Assembly: GCA_036924085.1 (NCBI GenBank)
Contig: JAVGWX010000025.1
Location: forward strand, 28,752,450 to 28,816,449
Direction: 5' to 3'
Length of the DNA: 64,000 nt
Origin: Ariolimax columbianus
Taxonomy: Eukaryota; Mollusca; Gastropoda; Stylommatophora; Arionidae
Program-made: the position numbers and the translations under genes
Notes under the pieces: model-generated
What the model was told of the DNA's origin: nothing
Databases searched by the model: none
The model's input: only the letters and a program-made list of their open reading frames with translations
Part shown: piece by piece, positions 41,481-52,530 of the stretch
Layout: each line of letters starts with the position of its first letter
How positions within the stretch are numbered: the stretch's first letter is position 1

Positions 41481-44400
41481 AGGCACTGAGGGAGAGGGGT
41501 AGTGAGAGAGACAGGTAGGGAATGACAGATTAAGGTGCATGGAGAAAGGGAGATCGAGAGACAGAGAGAGAGAGAGAGAGAGGTGAGGAAGACATACTTG
41601 GATACAGAGAGAGAGGCAGAGAGAGAGACATAGACAGAGAGAGAGTAACAGAGAGAGTAACAAAGAGAGACACAGACAGTGGCAGAGAGAGAGACAGAGA
41701 GAGAGAGACAGAGGGTGACAGAGAGATACAGAGGGTGAGTGACAGAGAGAGACAGAGAGAAACAAAGAGAGAGAGTGACAGAGAGAGAGCAAGAGAGAGA
41801 GAGAGAAACAGAGAGGGACAAAGAAAGACAGAGAGAGACAGGGAGAGAGACAGAGACAGAGAGAAAGACAGAGAGAGAGACAGCGACAGATAGAGACAGA
41901 GAGAGAGTCAGAGAGTGACAGAGAGAGAGAGACAGAGAGAGACAGGGAGAGAGACAGTGACAGATATAGAGAGACAGAGGGTCACAGAGAGAGAGATAGA
42001 GAGAGTGACAGAGAGAGAGACAGAGGCAGATAGAGACAGAGAGAGAGAAACAAAGAGAGAGACAAAGAAAGACAGAGAGAGACAGGGAGAGAGACAGAGA
42101 GACAGACAGAGAGGCAGAGAGAGACAGAGAGAGACAAAGAGAGAAACAGAGAGAGAAACAGAGAGCGAGAGAGACAGAGACAGAGAGAGACAGACAAAGA
42201 GAGAGAAACAGAGAGAGAGACAAAGAGAGACAGAGAGAGAGAGACAGACAAAGAGAGAGAAACAGAGAGAGACAAAGAGAGACAGAGAGAGAGAGAGACA
42301 GACAAAGAGAGAGAAACAGAGAGAAATGCAGAGACACAGAGAGAGAGAGAAAGACAGACAAAGAGAGAGAAACAGAGAGAGACAAAGAGAGACAGAGAGA
42401 GAGACAGACAAAGAGAGAGAAACAAAGAGAGACAAAGAGAGACAGAGAGAGAGAGAGAGACAGACAAAGAGAGAGAAACAGAGAGAGATGCAGAGACAGA
42501 GAGAGAGAGAAAGACAGACAAAGAGAGAGAAACAGAGAGAGACAAAGAGAGACAGAGAGAGAGAGACAGACAAAGAGAGAGAAACAGAGAGAGATGCAGA
42601 GACAGAGAGAGAGAGACAGACAAAGAGAGAGAAACAGAGAGAGATGCAGAGACAGAGAGAGAGAGACAGACAACGAGAGAGAAACAGAGAGACAAAGAGA
42701 GACAGAGAGAGAGAGACAGACAAAGAGAGAGAAACAGAGAGAGACAAAGAGAGACAGAGAGAGAGACAGACAAAGAGAGAGAAACAGAGAGAGATGCAGA
42801 GACAGAGAGAGAGAGAGAAAGACAGACAAAGAGAGAGAAACAGAGAGAGACAAAGAGAGACAGAGAGAGAGAGAGACAGACAAAGAGAGAGAAACAGAGA
42901 GAGATGCAGAGACAGAGAGAGAGAGACAGACAAAGAGAGAGAAACAGAGAGACAAAGAGAGACAGAGAGAGAGAGACAGACAAAGAGAGAGAAACAGAGA
43001 GAGACAAAGAGAGACAGAGAGAGAGAGAGAGACAAAGAGAGACAGAGAGAGAGAGAGACAGACAAAGAGAGAGAAACAGAGAGAGATGCAGAGACAGAGA
43101 GAGAGAGACAGACAAAGAGAGAGAAACAGAGAGACAAAGAGAGACAGAGAGAGAGACAGACAAAGAGAGAGAAACAGAGAGAGACAAAGAGAGACAGAGA
43201 GAGAGAGAGACAGACAAAGAGAGAGAAACAGAGAGAGACAAAGAGAGACAGAGAGAGAGACAGACAAAGAGAGAGAAACAGAGAGAGATGCAGAGACAGA
43301 GAGAGAGAGAGAAAGACAGACAAAGAGAGAGAAACAGAGAGAGACAAAGAGAGAAAGAGAGAGAGAGAGACAGACAAAGAGAGAGAAACAGAGAGAGATG
43401 CAGAGACAGAGAGAGAGAGAGACAGACAAAGAGAGAGAAACAGAGAGAGACAAAGAGAGACAGAGAGAGAGACAGACAAAGAGAGAGAAACAGAGAAAGA
43501 TGCAGAGACAGAGAGAGAGAGACAGACAAAGAGAGAGAAACAGAGAGACAAAGAGAGACAGAGAGAGAGACAGACAAAGAGAGAGAAACAGATAGACAAA
43601 GAGAGACAGAGAGAGACAGACAAAGAGAGAGAAACAGAGAGAGACAAAGAGAGACAGAGAGAGAGAGAGACAGACAAAGAGAGAGAAACAGAGAGAGACA
43701 AAGAGAGACAGAGAGAGAGACAGACAAAGAGAGAGAAACAGAGAGACAGAGAGAGAGAGACAGACAAAGAGAGAGAAACAGAGAGAGACAAAGAGAGACA
43801 GAGAGAGAGAGGCAGACAAAGAGAGAGAAACAGAGAGAGACAAAGAGAGACAGAGAGAGAGACAGACAAAGAGAGAGAAACAGAGAGAGATGCAGAGACA
43901 GAGAGAGAGAGAGAGAGAAAGACAGACAAAGAGAGAGAAACAGAGAGAGACAAAGAGAGACAGAGAGAGAGAGACATACAAAGAGAGAGAAACAGAGAGA
44001 GATGCATAGACAGAGAGAGAGAGAGACAGACAAAGAGAGAGAAACAGAGAGAGACAAAGAGAGACAGAGAGAGAGACAGACAAAGAGAGAGAAACAGAGA
44101 GAGATGCAGAGACAGAGAGAGAGAGACAGACAAAGAGAGAGAAACAGAGAGACAAAGAGAGACAGAGAGAGAGACAGACAAAGAGAGAGAAACAGAGAGA
44201 GACAAAGAGAGACAGAGAGAGAGACAGACAAAGAGAGAGAAACAGAGAGACAGAGAGAGAGAGAGAGACAGACAGACAAAGAGAGAGAAACAGAGAGAGA
44301 TGCAGAGACAGAGAGAGAGAGACAGACAAAGAGAGAGAAACAGAGAGACAAAGAGAGACAGAGAGAGAGACAGACAACGAGAGAGAAACAGAGAGAGACA

Positions 44401-44830
44401 AAGAGAGACAGAGAGAGAGAGACAGACAAAGAGAGAGAAACAGAGAGACAGAGAGAGAGACAGACAAAGAGAGAGAAACAGAGAGAGACAAAGAGAGACA
44501 GAGAGAGAGAGAGACAGACAAAGAGAGAGAAACAGAGAGAGATGCAGAGACAGAGAGAGAGAGACAGACAAAGAGAGAGAAACAGAGAGAGACAGACAAA
44601 GAGAGAGAGACAAAGAGAGACAGAGAGAGAGACAGACAAAGAGAGAGAAACAGAGAGATACAAAGAGAGACAGAGAACGAGAGACAGAGAGAGTGACAAA
44701 GAGAGACAGGGAGAAAGACAGAGAGAGACATAAAGAGGCAGGGAGAAAGAGAGAGACAAAGAGAGACACAGAGAGACAGACAGAGAAAGACAGAGAGAGA
44801 CAGACATAGCGAGAGAAACTATTTGTACTA
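41481..44830. repeat. GA-rich block, part 3: GAGACAGACAAAGAGAGAG repeats
   Basis: Made of GACAGACAAAGAGAGAGAAA, CAGAGAGAGACAAAGAGAGA and CAGAGAGAGATGCAGAGACA words. Nearly T-free on the forward strand for over 3 kb. Open frames exist in most frames because stop codons cannot form without T on one strand and hardly form on the other. Composition (RQRERDRQRERN) is that of a simple repeat. Confidence 0.95.
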
Positions 44831-45360
44831 AACCACAATTGATTTAATTGCCGGACGAGAAAGCTCACATTTCAATGGACAGGAGAAGAAATCGGGCGGG
44901 AACAAACTTCCTCAGAACAAAGGAATGGACAAGGATACTTCTCGCGTCTAAAACGGACAAGAACAAACACAACAGATTTTGAACAGACACTTTTGCAGTT
45001 CTATTACAATCCTTGCCGGTGCTGCTAAATAAATTCCCAAACAATTTCCCATGGCGAGCCATTTTTGGAACAGCTAACAACAAAAACGGGATGCCGGCTT
45101 GGACAACTTGTCTGACAACGTTGTCTTGTGGAATAGCATTGTTTGTGTCATGAGTTCTCGCGGAATCCGAGTCTGCGGTTCAAATTGTGTACTTTGTCCA
45201 AGAGGAAACATTGGGCAGTGATTAAGTGATTCTAAGTTCGCTGTTTCGATATAGCTGTGTCTACATTAGGGATGTCAGCTTCGGACAACTGTCAGGGCCG
45301 CATGAAGGCACAGTAGGAGACCAAGGGCCGCATGATGACAAGGTAATGGGCGAGTGGTGA
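44831..45360. other. No gene recognised
   Basis: Unique sequence with short frames only. Confidence 0.4.
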
Positions 45361-45364
45361 CTTG

Positions 45365-45660
45365 GTGTCAATTTATGAACTAACGATCGCACGACGTCAA
45401 GTTAATGAACTAATGATCACAATAAGTCAAGTTAATGAACTGACGACCACAATAAGTCAAGTTAATGAACTAATGATGGTCTGGAGTCAAGTTAATAAAC
45501 TAACGATCACAATAAGTCAAGTTAATGAACTGACGACGACATGAAGTCAAGGTAATGAGCTGACGACCACATGAAGTCAAGTTAATGAACTGACGACCAC
45601 ATGAAGTCAAGGTAGTGAACTAATGACCACATGAAGTCAAGTTAATGAACTAACGAAACA
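45365..45660. repeat. 30-bp minisatellite
   Basis: About ten units of GTCAAGTTAATGAACTGACG plus ACCACATGAA, with AATAAG in place of ATGAA in the 5' units. Confidence 0.92.
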
Positions 45661-45814
45661 CATGATTCCATAATAAAAACTTTTTTGCAATTCTATCAGT
45701 CTGTTTCATTAATGTGTGCCCGTTCTGACGTTTTCTTTGCGCCATGCTCCGTCGATATATGTCTGGTTCTGTCCAACAGTTCCACATTAGTGATCCTATC
45801 ATACCATTTCTGGG

Positions 45815-46080
45815 ATGGCGTGGGCTAGTGGTTAAGTGGCACGGCTCACAACCAGAAGGTGCTGGGTTCGATCCCCATCACAGCACTGGCCGTTACCCCG
45901 GGGAAGCAAACTCTTAGAAAATGTAGGAGGAAGCAGATCCTTACATAAAATTCATGCTGAAGTCGGATGCACTGGGCCGACAGGCGCAAAATAAAAACCA
46001 CAGTGCAACGCGCGCAGCCTTGTGAATTAGAGAAGTAAGACGAACGCCGAAAAAAAACAAAAACACAACAACAAAAAGCA
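45815..46080 (+). mobile_element. tRNA-derived SINE with a LINE-like 3' part
   Basis: A box TGGGCTAGTGG at 45821-45831. B box GGTTCGATCCC at 45865-45875, a good consensus match. The body ends with GCTGAAGTCGGATGCACTGG and GCCGACAGGCGCAAA (about 45957-45990), which matches family A (GCTGAAGTCGGATGTGTTGG at 50069), and then an A-rich tail at about 46050-46080. A SINE that shares a 3' segment with a LINE is expected to use that LINE for retrotransposition. Confidence 0.75.
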
Positions 46081-46139
46081 TTTCAATCTCTCTATTCTGT
46101 CTGGTTATGTCCAATAGTTCCACATTAGTGATCTTATCG

Positions 46140-46380
46140 TATCATTCTAATCTATTTTTGAATGTATTAATTGTACTTGCCTCCACTGTTTCCCATGGCA
46201 ATGCATTCCAAGCATTCACCTCTCTTTGACTAAAAAAATATTTCCTAAAAACGAATTTTTCTTTAGTTAATTTGTAGCTTTGTCCTCTTGTTCTTGTAGT
46301 TAGTGTTATGTTGGAAAACTTGTTATAGTCTAATCTATCCATTCTGTTCTCTGTGTAGTCTCAGTCCTAATTTCTATAAA
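46140..46380 (-). mobile_element. CR1-like LINE 3' end
   Basis: The reverse strand reads [39 protein letters not shown] and NTFKNRLE, the same tail as at 53700-53890. The final TTAAG terminus is missing. Confidence 0.8.
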
Positions 46381-46599
46381 CTTCCATCACTAAACTTAAA
46401 ATAAGCCGAGGCTGCGGCGGCAGTATGGATTAAAATAAAACAAAAAATAGTATGATCAGATATCGCACAGAAACGAAAACACAAACGCAACCTAAGTTAC
46501 GACCAAAAGGTCTTCATCCGGGACAACGGACAACAACGATAATGAACTAACGAATTATAGAAGAAGGGAGGAATACTAAATAGAGGATCATCATCATCA

Positions 46600-48230
46600 G
46601 GTGCCCTGCCAGTTGGCGTTGGCGAATATGGACCTCCATCCGCTTCTATCGTGTGTGTCGTTTACCAACTCTGTTGTTGATTGTCCCCCGTGTCAATCTC
46701 TCCGACTGTCCAACATCTTCTCTCTCTGCCTTCGTCTGTTTATCTTTCCTGCAATCTTTCCCGTTGTCACAACGTGCTCCAAGCCGCCTCTTCTCCTCAT
46801 AACATGCCCCCAAAAAGACGACTGCCTTATTCTAATCCATGCAATAAGTTGTCTTTGTGCCTCCTCAAGTACTGTATCATTAGTCTTCTTTGCTTGTGCC
46901 TCTTCAAGTACTGTATCATTAGTCTTCTTTGCTTGTGCGTCCTCAAGTACTGTATCATTAGTCTTCTTTGCTTGTGCCTCCTCAAGTACTGTATCATTAG
47001 TCTTCTTTGCTTGTGCCTCTTCAAGTACTGTATCATTAGTCTTCTTTGCTTGTGCCTCTTCAAGTACTGTATCATTAGTCTCCTTTGCTTGTGCCTCCTC
47101 AAGTACTGTATCATTAGTCTTCTTTGCTTGTGCCTCCTCAAGTACTGTATCATTAGTTTTCTTTGCTTGTGCCTCCTCAAGTACTGTATCATTAGTCTTC
47201 TTTGCTTGTGCCTCCTCAAGTACTGTATCATTAGTCTTCTTTGCTTGTGCCGCTTCAAGTACTGTATCATTAGTCTTCTTTGCTTGTGCCTCCTCAAGTA
47301 CAGTATCATTAGTCTTCTTTGCTTGTGCCTCTTCAAGTACTGTATCATTAGTCTTCTTTGCTTGTGCCTCCTCAAGTACTGTATCATTAGTCTTCTTTGC
47401 TTGTGCCTCCTCAAGTACTGTATCATTAGTTTTCTTTGCTTGTGCCTCCTCAAGTACTGTATCATTAGTCTTCTTTGCTTGTGCCTCCTCAAGTACTGTA
47501 TCATTAGTCTTCTTTGCTTGTGCCGCTTCAAGTACTGTATCATTAGTCTTCTTTGCTTGTGCCTCCTCAAGTACAGTATCATTAGTCTTCTTTGCTTGTG
47601 CCTCTTCAAGTACTGTATCATTAGTCTTCTTTGCTTGTGCCTCCTCAAGTACTGTATCATTAGTCTTCTTTGCTTGTGCCTCCTCAAGTACTGTATCATT
47701 AGTCTTCTTTGCTTGTGCCTCTTCAAGTACTGTATCATTAGTCTTCTTTGCTTGTGCCTCTTCAAGTACTGTATCATTAGTTTTCTTTGCTTGTGCCTCC
47801 TCAAGTACTGTATCATTAGTCTTCTTTGCTTGTGCCTCCTCAAGTACTGTATCATTAGTCCTCTTTGCTTGTGCCTCCTCAAGTACTGTATCATTAGTCT
47901 TCTTTGCTTGTGCCTCTTCAAGTACTGTATCATTAGTCTTCATTGCTTGTGCCTCCTCAAGTACTGTATCATTAGTCTTCTCTGCAGTCCATGAGATCCG
48001 CAGCATTCTTCTGTAAAACCACATCTCCGCTGCTTCCAAAGATCTAACCGCTTGTTTACTGATTATCCATGATTCACTGTCATATGTCAGTACTGGTTCC
48101 ATGTAGTATCCAAGGACTCTCTTTCTCAGTTCCAGCGACAAGGTTTTGTTGCACAATACTCCTGTCATGGTCTGGAAGACCGATTTTGCTTGAGCTATTC
48201 TGCATTTTATTTCGTAATTGCATCTTCCTT
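46600..48230 (-). mobile_element. LINE C-terminal ORF with an in-frame 13-codon array
   Basis: The reverse-strand frame is open from a stop near 48230 to 46693. It starts with EGRCNYEIKCRIAQAKSVFQ, then LELRKRVLGYYMEPVLTYDS and EMWFYRRMLRISWTAEKTND. The array of about 29 AKKTNDTVLEEAQ units follows, and after it RQLIAWIRIRQSSFWGHVMR and KIAGKINRRRQREKMLDSR. Without the extra units this is the normal order of a LINE C terminus (EPVL, AEMW..RRMLRI.W, TN, FGH). The ORF is 491 codons from its first ATG. Reverse transcriptase is not included, so it cannot be autonomous. Confidence 0.85.
46850..47985. repeat. 39-bp minisatellite inside LINE coding sequence
   Basis: About 29 units of TCAAGTACTGTATCATTAGT, CTTCTTTGCTTGTGCCTCC (forward strand). 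A block of seven units (273 bp) is duplicated: the rare GCCGCTTCAAG variant occurs at about 47250 and 47523, in both cases followed by a TACAGTATC unit and preceded by an ATTAGTTTTC unit. Confidence 0.96.
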
Positions 48231-48339
48231 CTCAGTCTAAAACAGCCACATAGGCTCATACATTGAAACCTCAGGGTAAAAGAGAGAACGTAGATCTACT
48301 TGGAGAAGAAAATGCGAAAAGGAGCTAAAATTCAATTAT
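48231..48339. other. No feature recognised
   Basis: Short unique sequence between a LINE end and an array. Confidence 0.4.
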
Positions 48340-48580
48340 TACACCTGATAGTTTGTCCATCACAAGTGATGAAGACCACTCTCTTTGTTTAGCCGTGTGG
48401 ACAGTCGTATCTCTTGCTGTGTTGATAGTTTGTCCATCACAAGTGATGAAGAGCACTCTCTTTGTTCAGCCGTGTGGACAGTCGTATCTCTTGCTGTGTT
48501 GATAGTTTGTCCATCACAAGTGATGAAGACCACTCTCTTTGTTCAGCCGTGTGGACAGTCGTATCTCTTGCTGTGTCCGC
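48340..48580. repeat. 77-bp tandem repeat, three units
   Basis: GATAGTTTGTCCATCACAAG, TGATGAAGACCACTCTCTTT, GTTTAGCCGTGTGGACAGTC, GTATCTCTTGCTGTGTT, repeated three times with very few changes. Confidence 0.92.
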
Positions 48581-48599
48581 TGAAATGGGTGACTTGCGC

Positions 48600-48929
48600 G
48601 GAGATTTGGATTAAAGTGAGGAAGAAACTGCGCCTTTTGTCAACCTCACTCACAGAGCCTAAGCTACCTTTTGCCAGTGGCAAGACATTCATCGAGACGA
48701 CTGGAGACAGCATAGGATGCAGATTTTGCCTCAGGGTTACCACCAAAGCCTTTCCGTAAACATGTAACCCGCAGGGTAGAAAGGTGGGAAGGCATCTAAC
48801 GCAGTTTGTCGTGCCTTTTCGATAACCACAAGAGGTCGTATGGACAACACTCAGCGTGTGAGTGAGTCTGGCATCTCTTCCCAGCTGTAATCAGCTCATC
48901 ATAGTAGCATCTAAAATTCCCACACGCCA
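48600..48929. repeat. Unclassified dispersed sequence
   Basis: AGTGAGGAAGAAACTGC and CAACCTCACT correspond to 6065-6105. AGCTACCTT and GGCAAGACA correspond to 7025-7055. No gene. Confidence 0.45.
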
Positions 48930-49165
48930 AATTCGTGAAGGTGAACCGGCAGAACTAACCCGTGAGATACGACACAGGTATAACTAGTTTAAGCATAGCG
49001 CCATTCAGCCGGCGTCCAGGCCAGGATAAACGGATGGAAGAAATCACAAAAAAAAGAACGAAATAACAAGTCCAGACGGAAAACAACTCCACGTATCCGT
49101 GAACACAAGTGTAAGTCGTCGACTAGTGTGAATTCCAGGTAAATCCGTGGTCTGGCGGCATCCAT
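48930..49165. repeat. Dispersed repeat C, second copy
   Basis: The partner of 3955-4195 in the same orientation. See the landmarks there. Confidence 0.65.
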
Positions 49166-49169
49166 AATG

Positions 49170-49560
49170 ATCCAAAACAGTAGAGAAATGTAGACTCACA
49201 GCCAGTTACGGCGCCATCTTTGCCAGAGAGGCAGAAACTGCAAGTCCAGGACCATGTACGCTGACGTAGCGTTTTCGATGGCTTATGCACCGAGAGGAGC
49301 GGCGAGTTTGCTTGATTGATTGATTGATTTTTCATCTGATGTTATGTATGTGCCCATGTATTTAAACACATTAACCTGTCTCAATTCGGTCCCCTTCGCT
49401 TCGACACAGCATTTTGAAGAGGTCGGTTTCTTCGTCACTACCATCACTTCTAGAACAGATACTACGGTCAGAACATAGATCGATCACAGAGAAGAGCATC
49501 ATTGGTGGCAGGTTTCTGGTCAAACATTCTCTGAAAATACCGGACCAGGAAAGCAAGTAA
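49170..49560. other. No gene recognised
   Basis: Contains a (TTGA)n-like run at 49313-49330. Otherwise nothing. Confidence 0.4.
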
Positions 49561-49564
49561 GTTG

Positions 49565-50225
49565 TGTCTAGGTAATGGCTGCCAACTCAATCCGTATTGT
49601 AACGTTGGAATATCCATTGTCTAAAGCAGCCATAGCAAAATGGAAAAAAGACCACCCTAGCCACATAGACAGCGATGCCTACCCCAAACTTTCCAGGCGA
49701 GACCAGGTGATCCTCTTCTGGCTAAACCCAGGACACAACAGACTGAGCTGAGATGGCTTATGTACACTAAGTTCAAGATTGGCACTACGGACCTTTCTAC
49801 CTGCGGCACAGCCCCCATGATGGCAGAACACATTCTGCAGTCCTGAAAATTGCATACTGTCAGGGATGAAGATGCTGAGCAGCGCATGAGCTGCAGTGGT
49901 CAGCGACCCATAGCTGACTGCTAGCGTCAGGGCCAGCGAACCAGAGCTGCCAAGACCCTTCTACACCTCCACGCGGTGATCCTGTATAATAGGCTGCAAC
50001 AGAGCAGATTGGATAAGAAGAAGGGATCTAAGAGGGAATGCTAACCTGGTACTAAAAATATTCTTGCTGAAGTCGGATGTGTTGGATCGATAGGTGCAAA
50101 TATTGCAGTCAAGCTGTAAACTACCACACAATACATTCCGTTCTTCGGACTACATTCTGTTACTTACAAATCCCTTGTCAGGGCTGGTAGCCGGAGTTTA
50201 AGAACGAACGAAGTAGAAGAAGTAT
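49565..50225 (+). mobile_element. RNase H LINE 3' end including complete family A region
   Basis: Frames read PKLSRRDQVILFWLNPGHNR, then KFKIGTTDLSTCGTAPMMAE and HILQS, the C-terminal Cys/His region with one Cys lost at a stop. Then RTRAAKTLLHLHAVILYNRL and QQSRLDKKKGSKREC, the end of the polyprotein. The 3' UTR that follows (50045-50225) is exactly the family A sequence (GCTGAAGTCGGATGTGTTGG, CAGTCAAGCTGTAAACTA, TACTTACAAATCCCTTGTCA), closing with AAGTAGAAGAAG. This identifies family A copies as 5'-truncated ends of this LINE. Confidence 0.82.
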
Positions 50226-50439
50226 ACCGACAAAAGAAGCAGCATTTGGCAACAGCCAGTGTCCTTCCACGAGAAACAGTATGGAAGTGCACAGAGCCTT
50301 GAGCCGACTGCTGCTTTCGTTAGAGTCATTGAAGTTGAGTTCTGAAGACGAACGAGGAAGAAGTAGAATATGAATTGTCTTTGTTGTTATTCGTCAGTTG
50401 TTTTCGTTACTTGTTTTTTATGGGGGTAGCGAGGTCATG

Positions 50440-51180
50440 GATGGACGTCGCGCTCATTAAAGGAAAGTGAAACGTCTGATATAGCCTCTCCTTTCCAGGT
50501 GTAGAGATCGTCGCCGGATTCATTGTTCGGCTTGCCGGGCAGGAGTTTCCATGCCAAAGGCCTCTCCTACATTATTGTGTCCCCAGCAGCACCTTCATGA
50601 GGGGCCCCCTGTTTCTTACAGAGCCTGCTGTGGGGCGCGACGTAGTACCCGGCGGTATAACCGGGCGAGCAGATTGGGCTCATTAGCCTTGGTTGGCAAC
50701 CAATCTAAGAGAAGGTTAACTCTGACTCTAAACCCGGGTAGACGAAGCTCGTTAGCCTGTTCAGGCAGTTCGCCTAGGAGAGGGGGCACTCTGATTTTAA
50801 ATCCCACAAGTGCCAATGAGAACTGGCTATTCCTGGGACGATTAGAGTATCATCGAATGTCTCGAGTAACTAGCATCTACGGGGCAACGACCCCCACTGC
50901 CTTGTGGAAACCCCGGGAGAGGTTAGGGCTACGGGAGTAAATCCAGACAGAAAATCCAGAGTGGTAGCACCTCAGACGAATGGTTTCAAAACTGCGAACT
51001 CATTCCGGCAGCTCCTGCAGCCAAATTATAATGCGTTGGATTCCTTTGGATTAAACCAGCGAGGCCCAGAGGGGGTTCTTGCAGTTTGGGCAGCCTAGGG
51101 TCTCGATATTCAGCACCATGGAGAGGCTACTCACAGCGCGCAACGCGCATGGTCTACAGAGACTGATACGCCTATAATTA
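50440..51180 (+). mobile_element. Candidate non-autonomous retroelement with a LINE-like 3' end
   Basis: About 700 bp of GC-richer sequence than its surroundings with no long coding frame of known type (129 codons at most). The end GCGCAACGCGCATGGTCTAC AGAGACTGATACGCC matches the 3' end of the LINE at 32125-32165. It may be a 5' UTR joined to a 3' end, but no second copy is in the window to define its borders. Confidence 0.4.
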
Positions 51181-51309
51181 TGATAATTTATAGTCCTGCT
51201 GATGAAGGCCTAGTGATCGTTACTTAGTTATTCGGTTTGTTTCTGTTCCACTTCGGTACTTAGCCATACCAGATTATGTTTTAATCGACTTTTGCTCTTC
51301 GGCACAGTA

Positions 51310-52170
51310 CAAGGGTCAAACTGTATAAAACATTAGTTAGACCTAGATTGGAGTACTGTGTGTGGTCATTTTCGCATAGGGGATACAAACATGCTGGAAC
51401 GGATAGAAAAAAGAGTGACAAAGCTGATAGCGGGATTCCAGAATTACAGTTATGAGGAATGACTCAGAAAAACTGGCCTACAGTGCCTAGAAGAGAGACC
51501 TATTCGAGGTGATTTAATACATTTAGATAAATTAGACTATAACAAGTTTGTTTTCTCAAAATACAACCACCTACAAAGAACAAAAGGGCATAGCTACATA
51601 ACTAAAGAAAGGTCCAGATTAGATATTAGGAAATATTTTTTTAGTCAGAGAGTGGGGAATGCTTTGTTACAGGAAGTAGTGGAGGCAAGGACAATTAATG
51701 CATTTGGCTTGGCTTGGCTTCGTTCTCAATCTCCCGTTACCAAACACTGAAAGGCCTTAAGTAGCAGAATGTAGTCCAGAGAACGGAATGCGTTGTGTCG
51801 TAGTTTACAGCTTGACTGTGATATTTGCACCTTTCGGTCCAACACATCCGACTTCAGCAACCATTTTTGAGTACCGGGTTAGCATTCCCTCTTCGATCCC
51901 TTCTCCTTAGCCAGTCTGCCCTGCTGCAGCCTGTTATCCAGGATCACCGCGTGGAAGTGTAGAAGGGTCTTGGCAGCTCTGGTTCGCTGGCCCTGACGCT
52001 AGCAGTCAGCTATGGGTCGCTGACCACCGCATCTCATGCGCTTAATTAATGCATTTAAGAATAGATTGGATGCTCAGCTTTTAGAGCAAGAAAATGTAAA
52101 TGAAAATGGTTGTATACAGACTGAGTAGAGTCTTCTAAACCAGTATAAAGACGCTAAGTTAAGTTAAGTA
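51310..52170 (+). mobile_element. CR1-like LINE 3' end, interrupted by an insertion
   Basis: 51325-51705 reads RPRLEYCVWSFSHRGYKHAG-type sequence in broken frames ([49 protein letters not shown] by homology). After the insertion at 51706-52043 it resumes at 52057 with AAGAATAGATTGGATGC, GTTGTATACAGACTGAGTAG and ends with AAGACGCTAAGTTAAGTTAA. Confidence 0.85.
51706..52043 (-). mobile_element. Family A LINE end inserted with a 13-bp target duplication
   Basis: 338 bp in reverse orientation, from GGCTTGGCTTGGCTTCGTTC (a tail of GCCAA units on its own strand) to CATCTCATGCGCTT. It is flanked by AATTAATGCATTT at 51693-51705 and 52044-52056. It is thus a 5'-truncated RNase H LINE copy that landed in the older CR1-like LINE. 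Confidence 0.88.
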
Positions 52171-52302
52171 GCAGCTGCGATTAAAATGAAATCCAGACAA
52201 CGACCCCTCTCCTCTTTTGAAAACAGCGGACAACGTGACCTTCGCAACTTTATTCTTATTTTCCACCACTGCTTTTGCGGAAAAATTGCATACATTTTAA
52301 AA

Positions 52303-52530
52303 ATGAAGCCGACGGCGACATTGAGTATTACAATATTGAGTGCTTTACTTCATGCTCTTTGGTCTGTAGCGCAGATAAAACCGATCAATGCTGGACAAAA
52401 CCCTCTGAGTATGTTCGTTTTTGCACAAAGATGTTGTCTGTTGTCTGATCCTTTCAACGTTTACTTTAACAATATTGGCCATGTTTGTTTACAAGAAAAA
52501 TACGCAAGAAAATGCAGGGGGCAGGGATAA
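52303..52530 (+). CDS. Possible small secreted peptide (75 aa), tentative
   Basis: From ATG 52303 the frame starts MKPTATLSITILSALLHALW followed by SVAQ, which has the form of a signal peptide: Lys, hydrophobic core and small residues before a possible cut after AQ. The mature part would be about 51 residues with CC, C and C. The frame continues upstream to another ATG at 52186, which would bury the hydrophobic segment. This stretch (52170-53200) is free of repeats, which is rare in this window. No family recognised. It could be an exon, a LINE-free intergenic frame, or chance. Confidence 0.25.
   Translation: MKPTATLSITILSALLHALWSVAQIKPINAGQNPLSMFVFAQRCCLLSDPFNVYFNNIGHVCLQEKYARKCRGQG

Noticed and set aside
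38699..44731. Reverse-strand open frame of 2010 codons, and others of 964 and 986 codons in the same block
   Set aside because: The frames follow GA-rich simple repeats. Composition is almost only S/L/C/V/F or R/Q/E/D/T, several frames are open at once, and no start, splice or domain evidence exists.
45815..45890. Functional tRNA gene
   Set aside because: The acceptor stem does not pair convincingly, and the sequence continues into a SINE body with LINE-like 3' part and A-rich tail.
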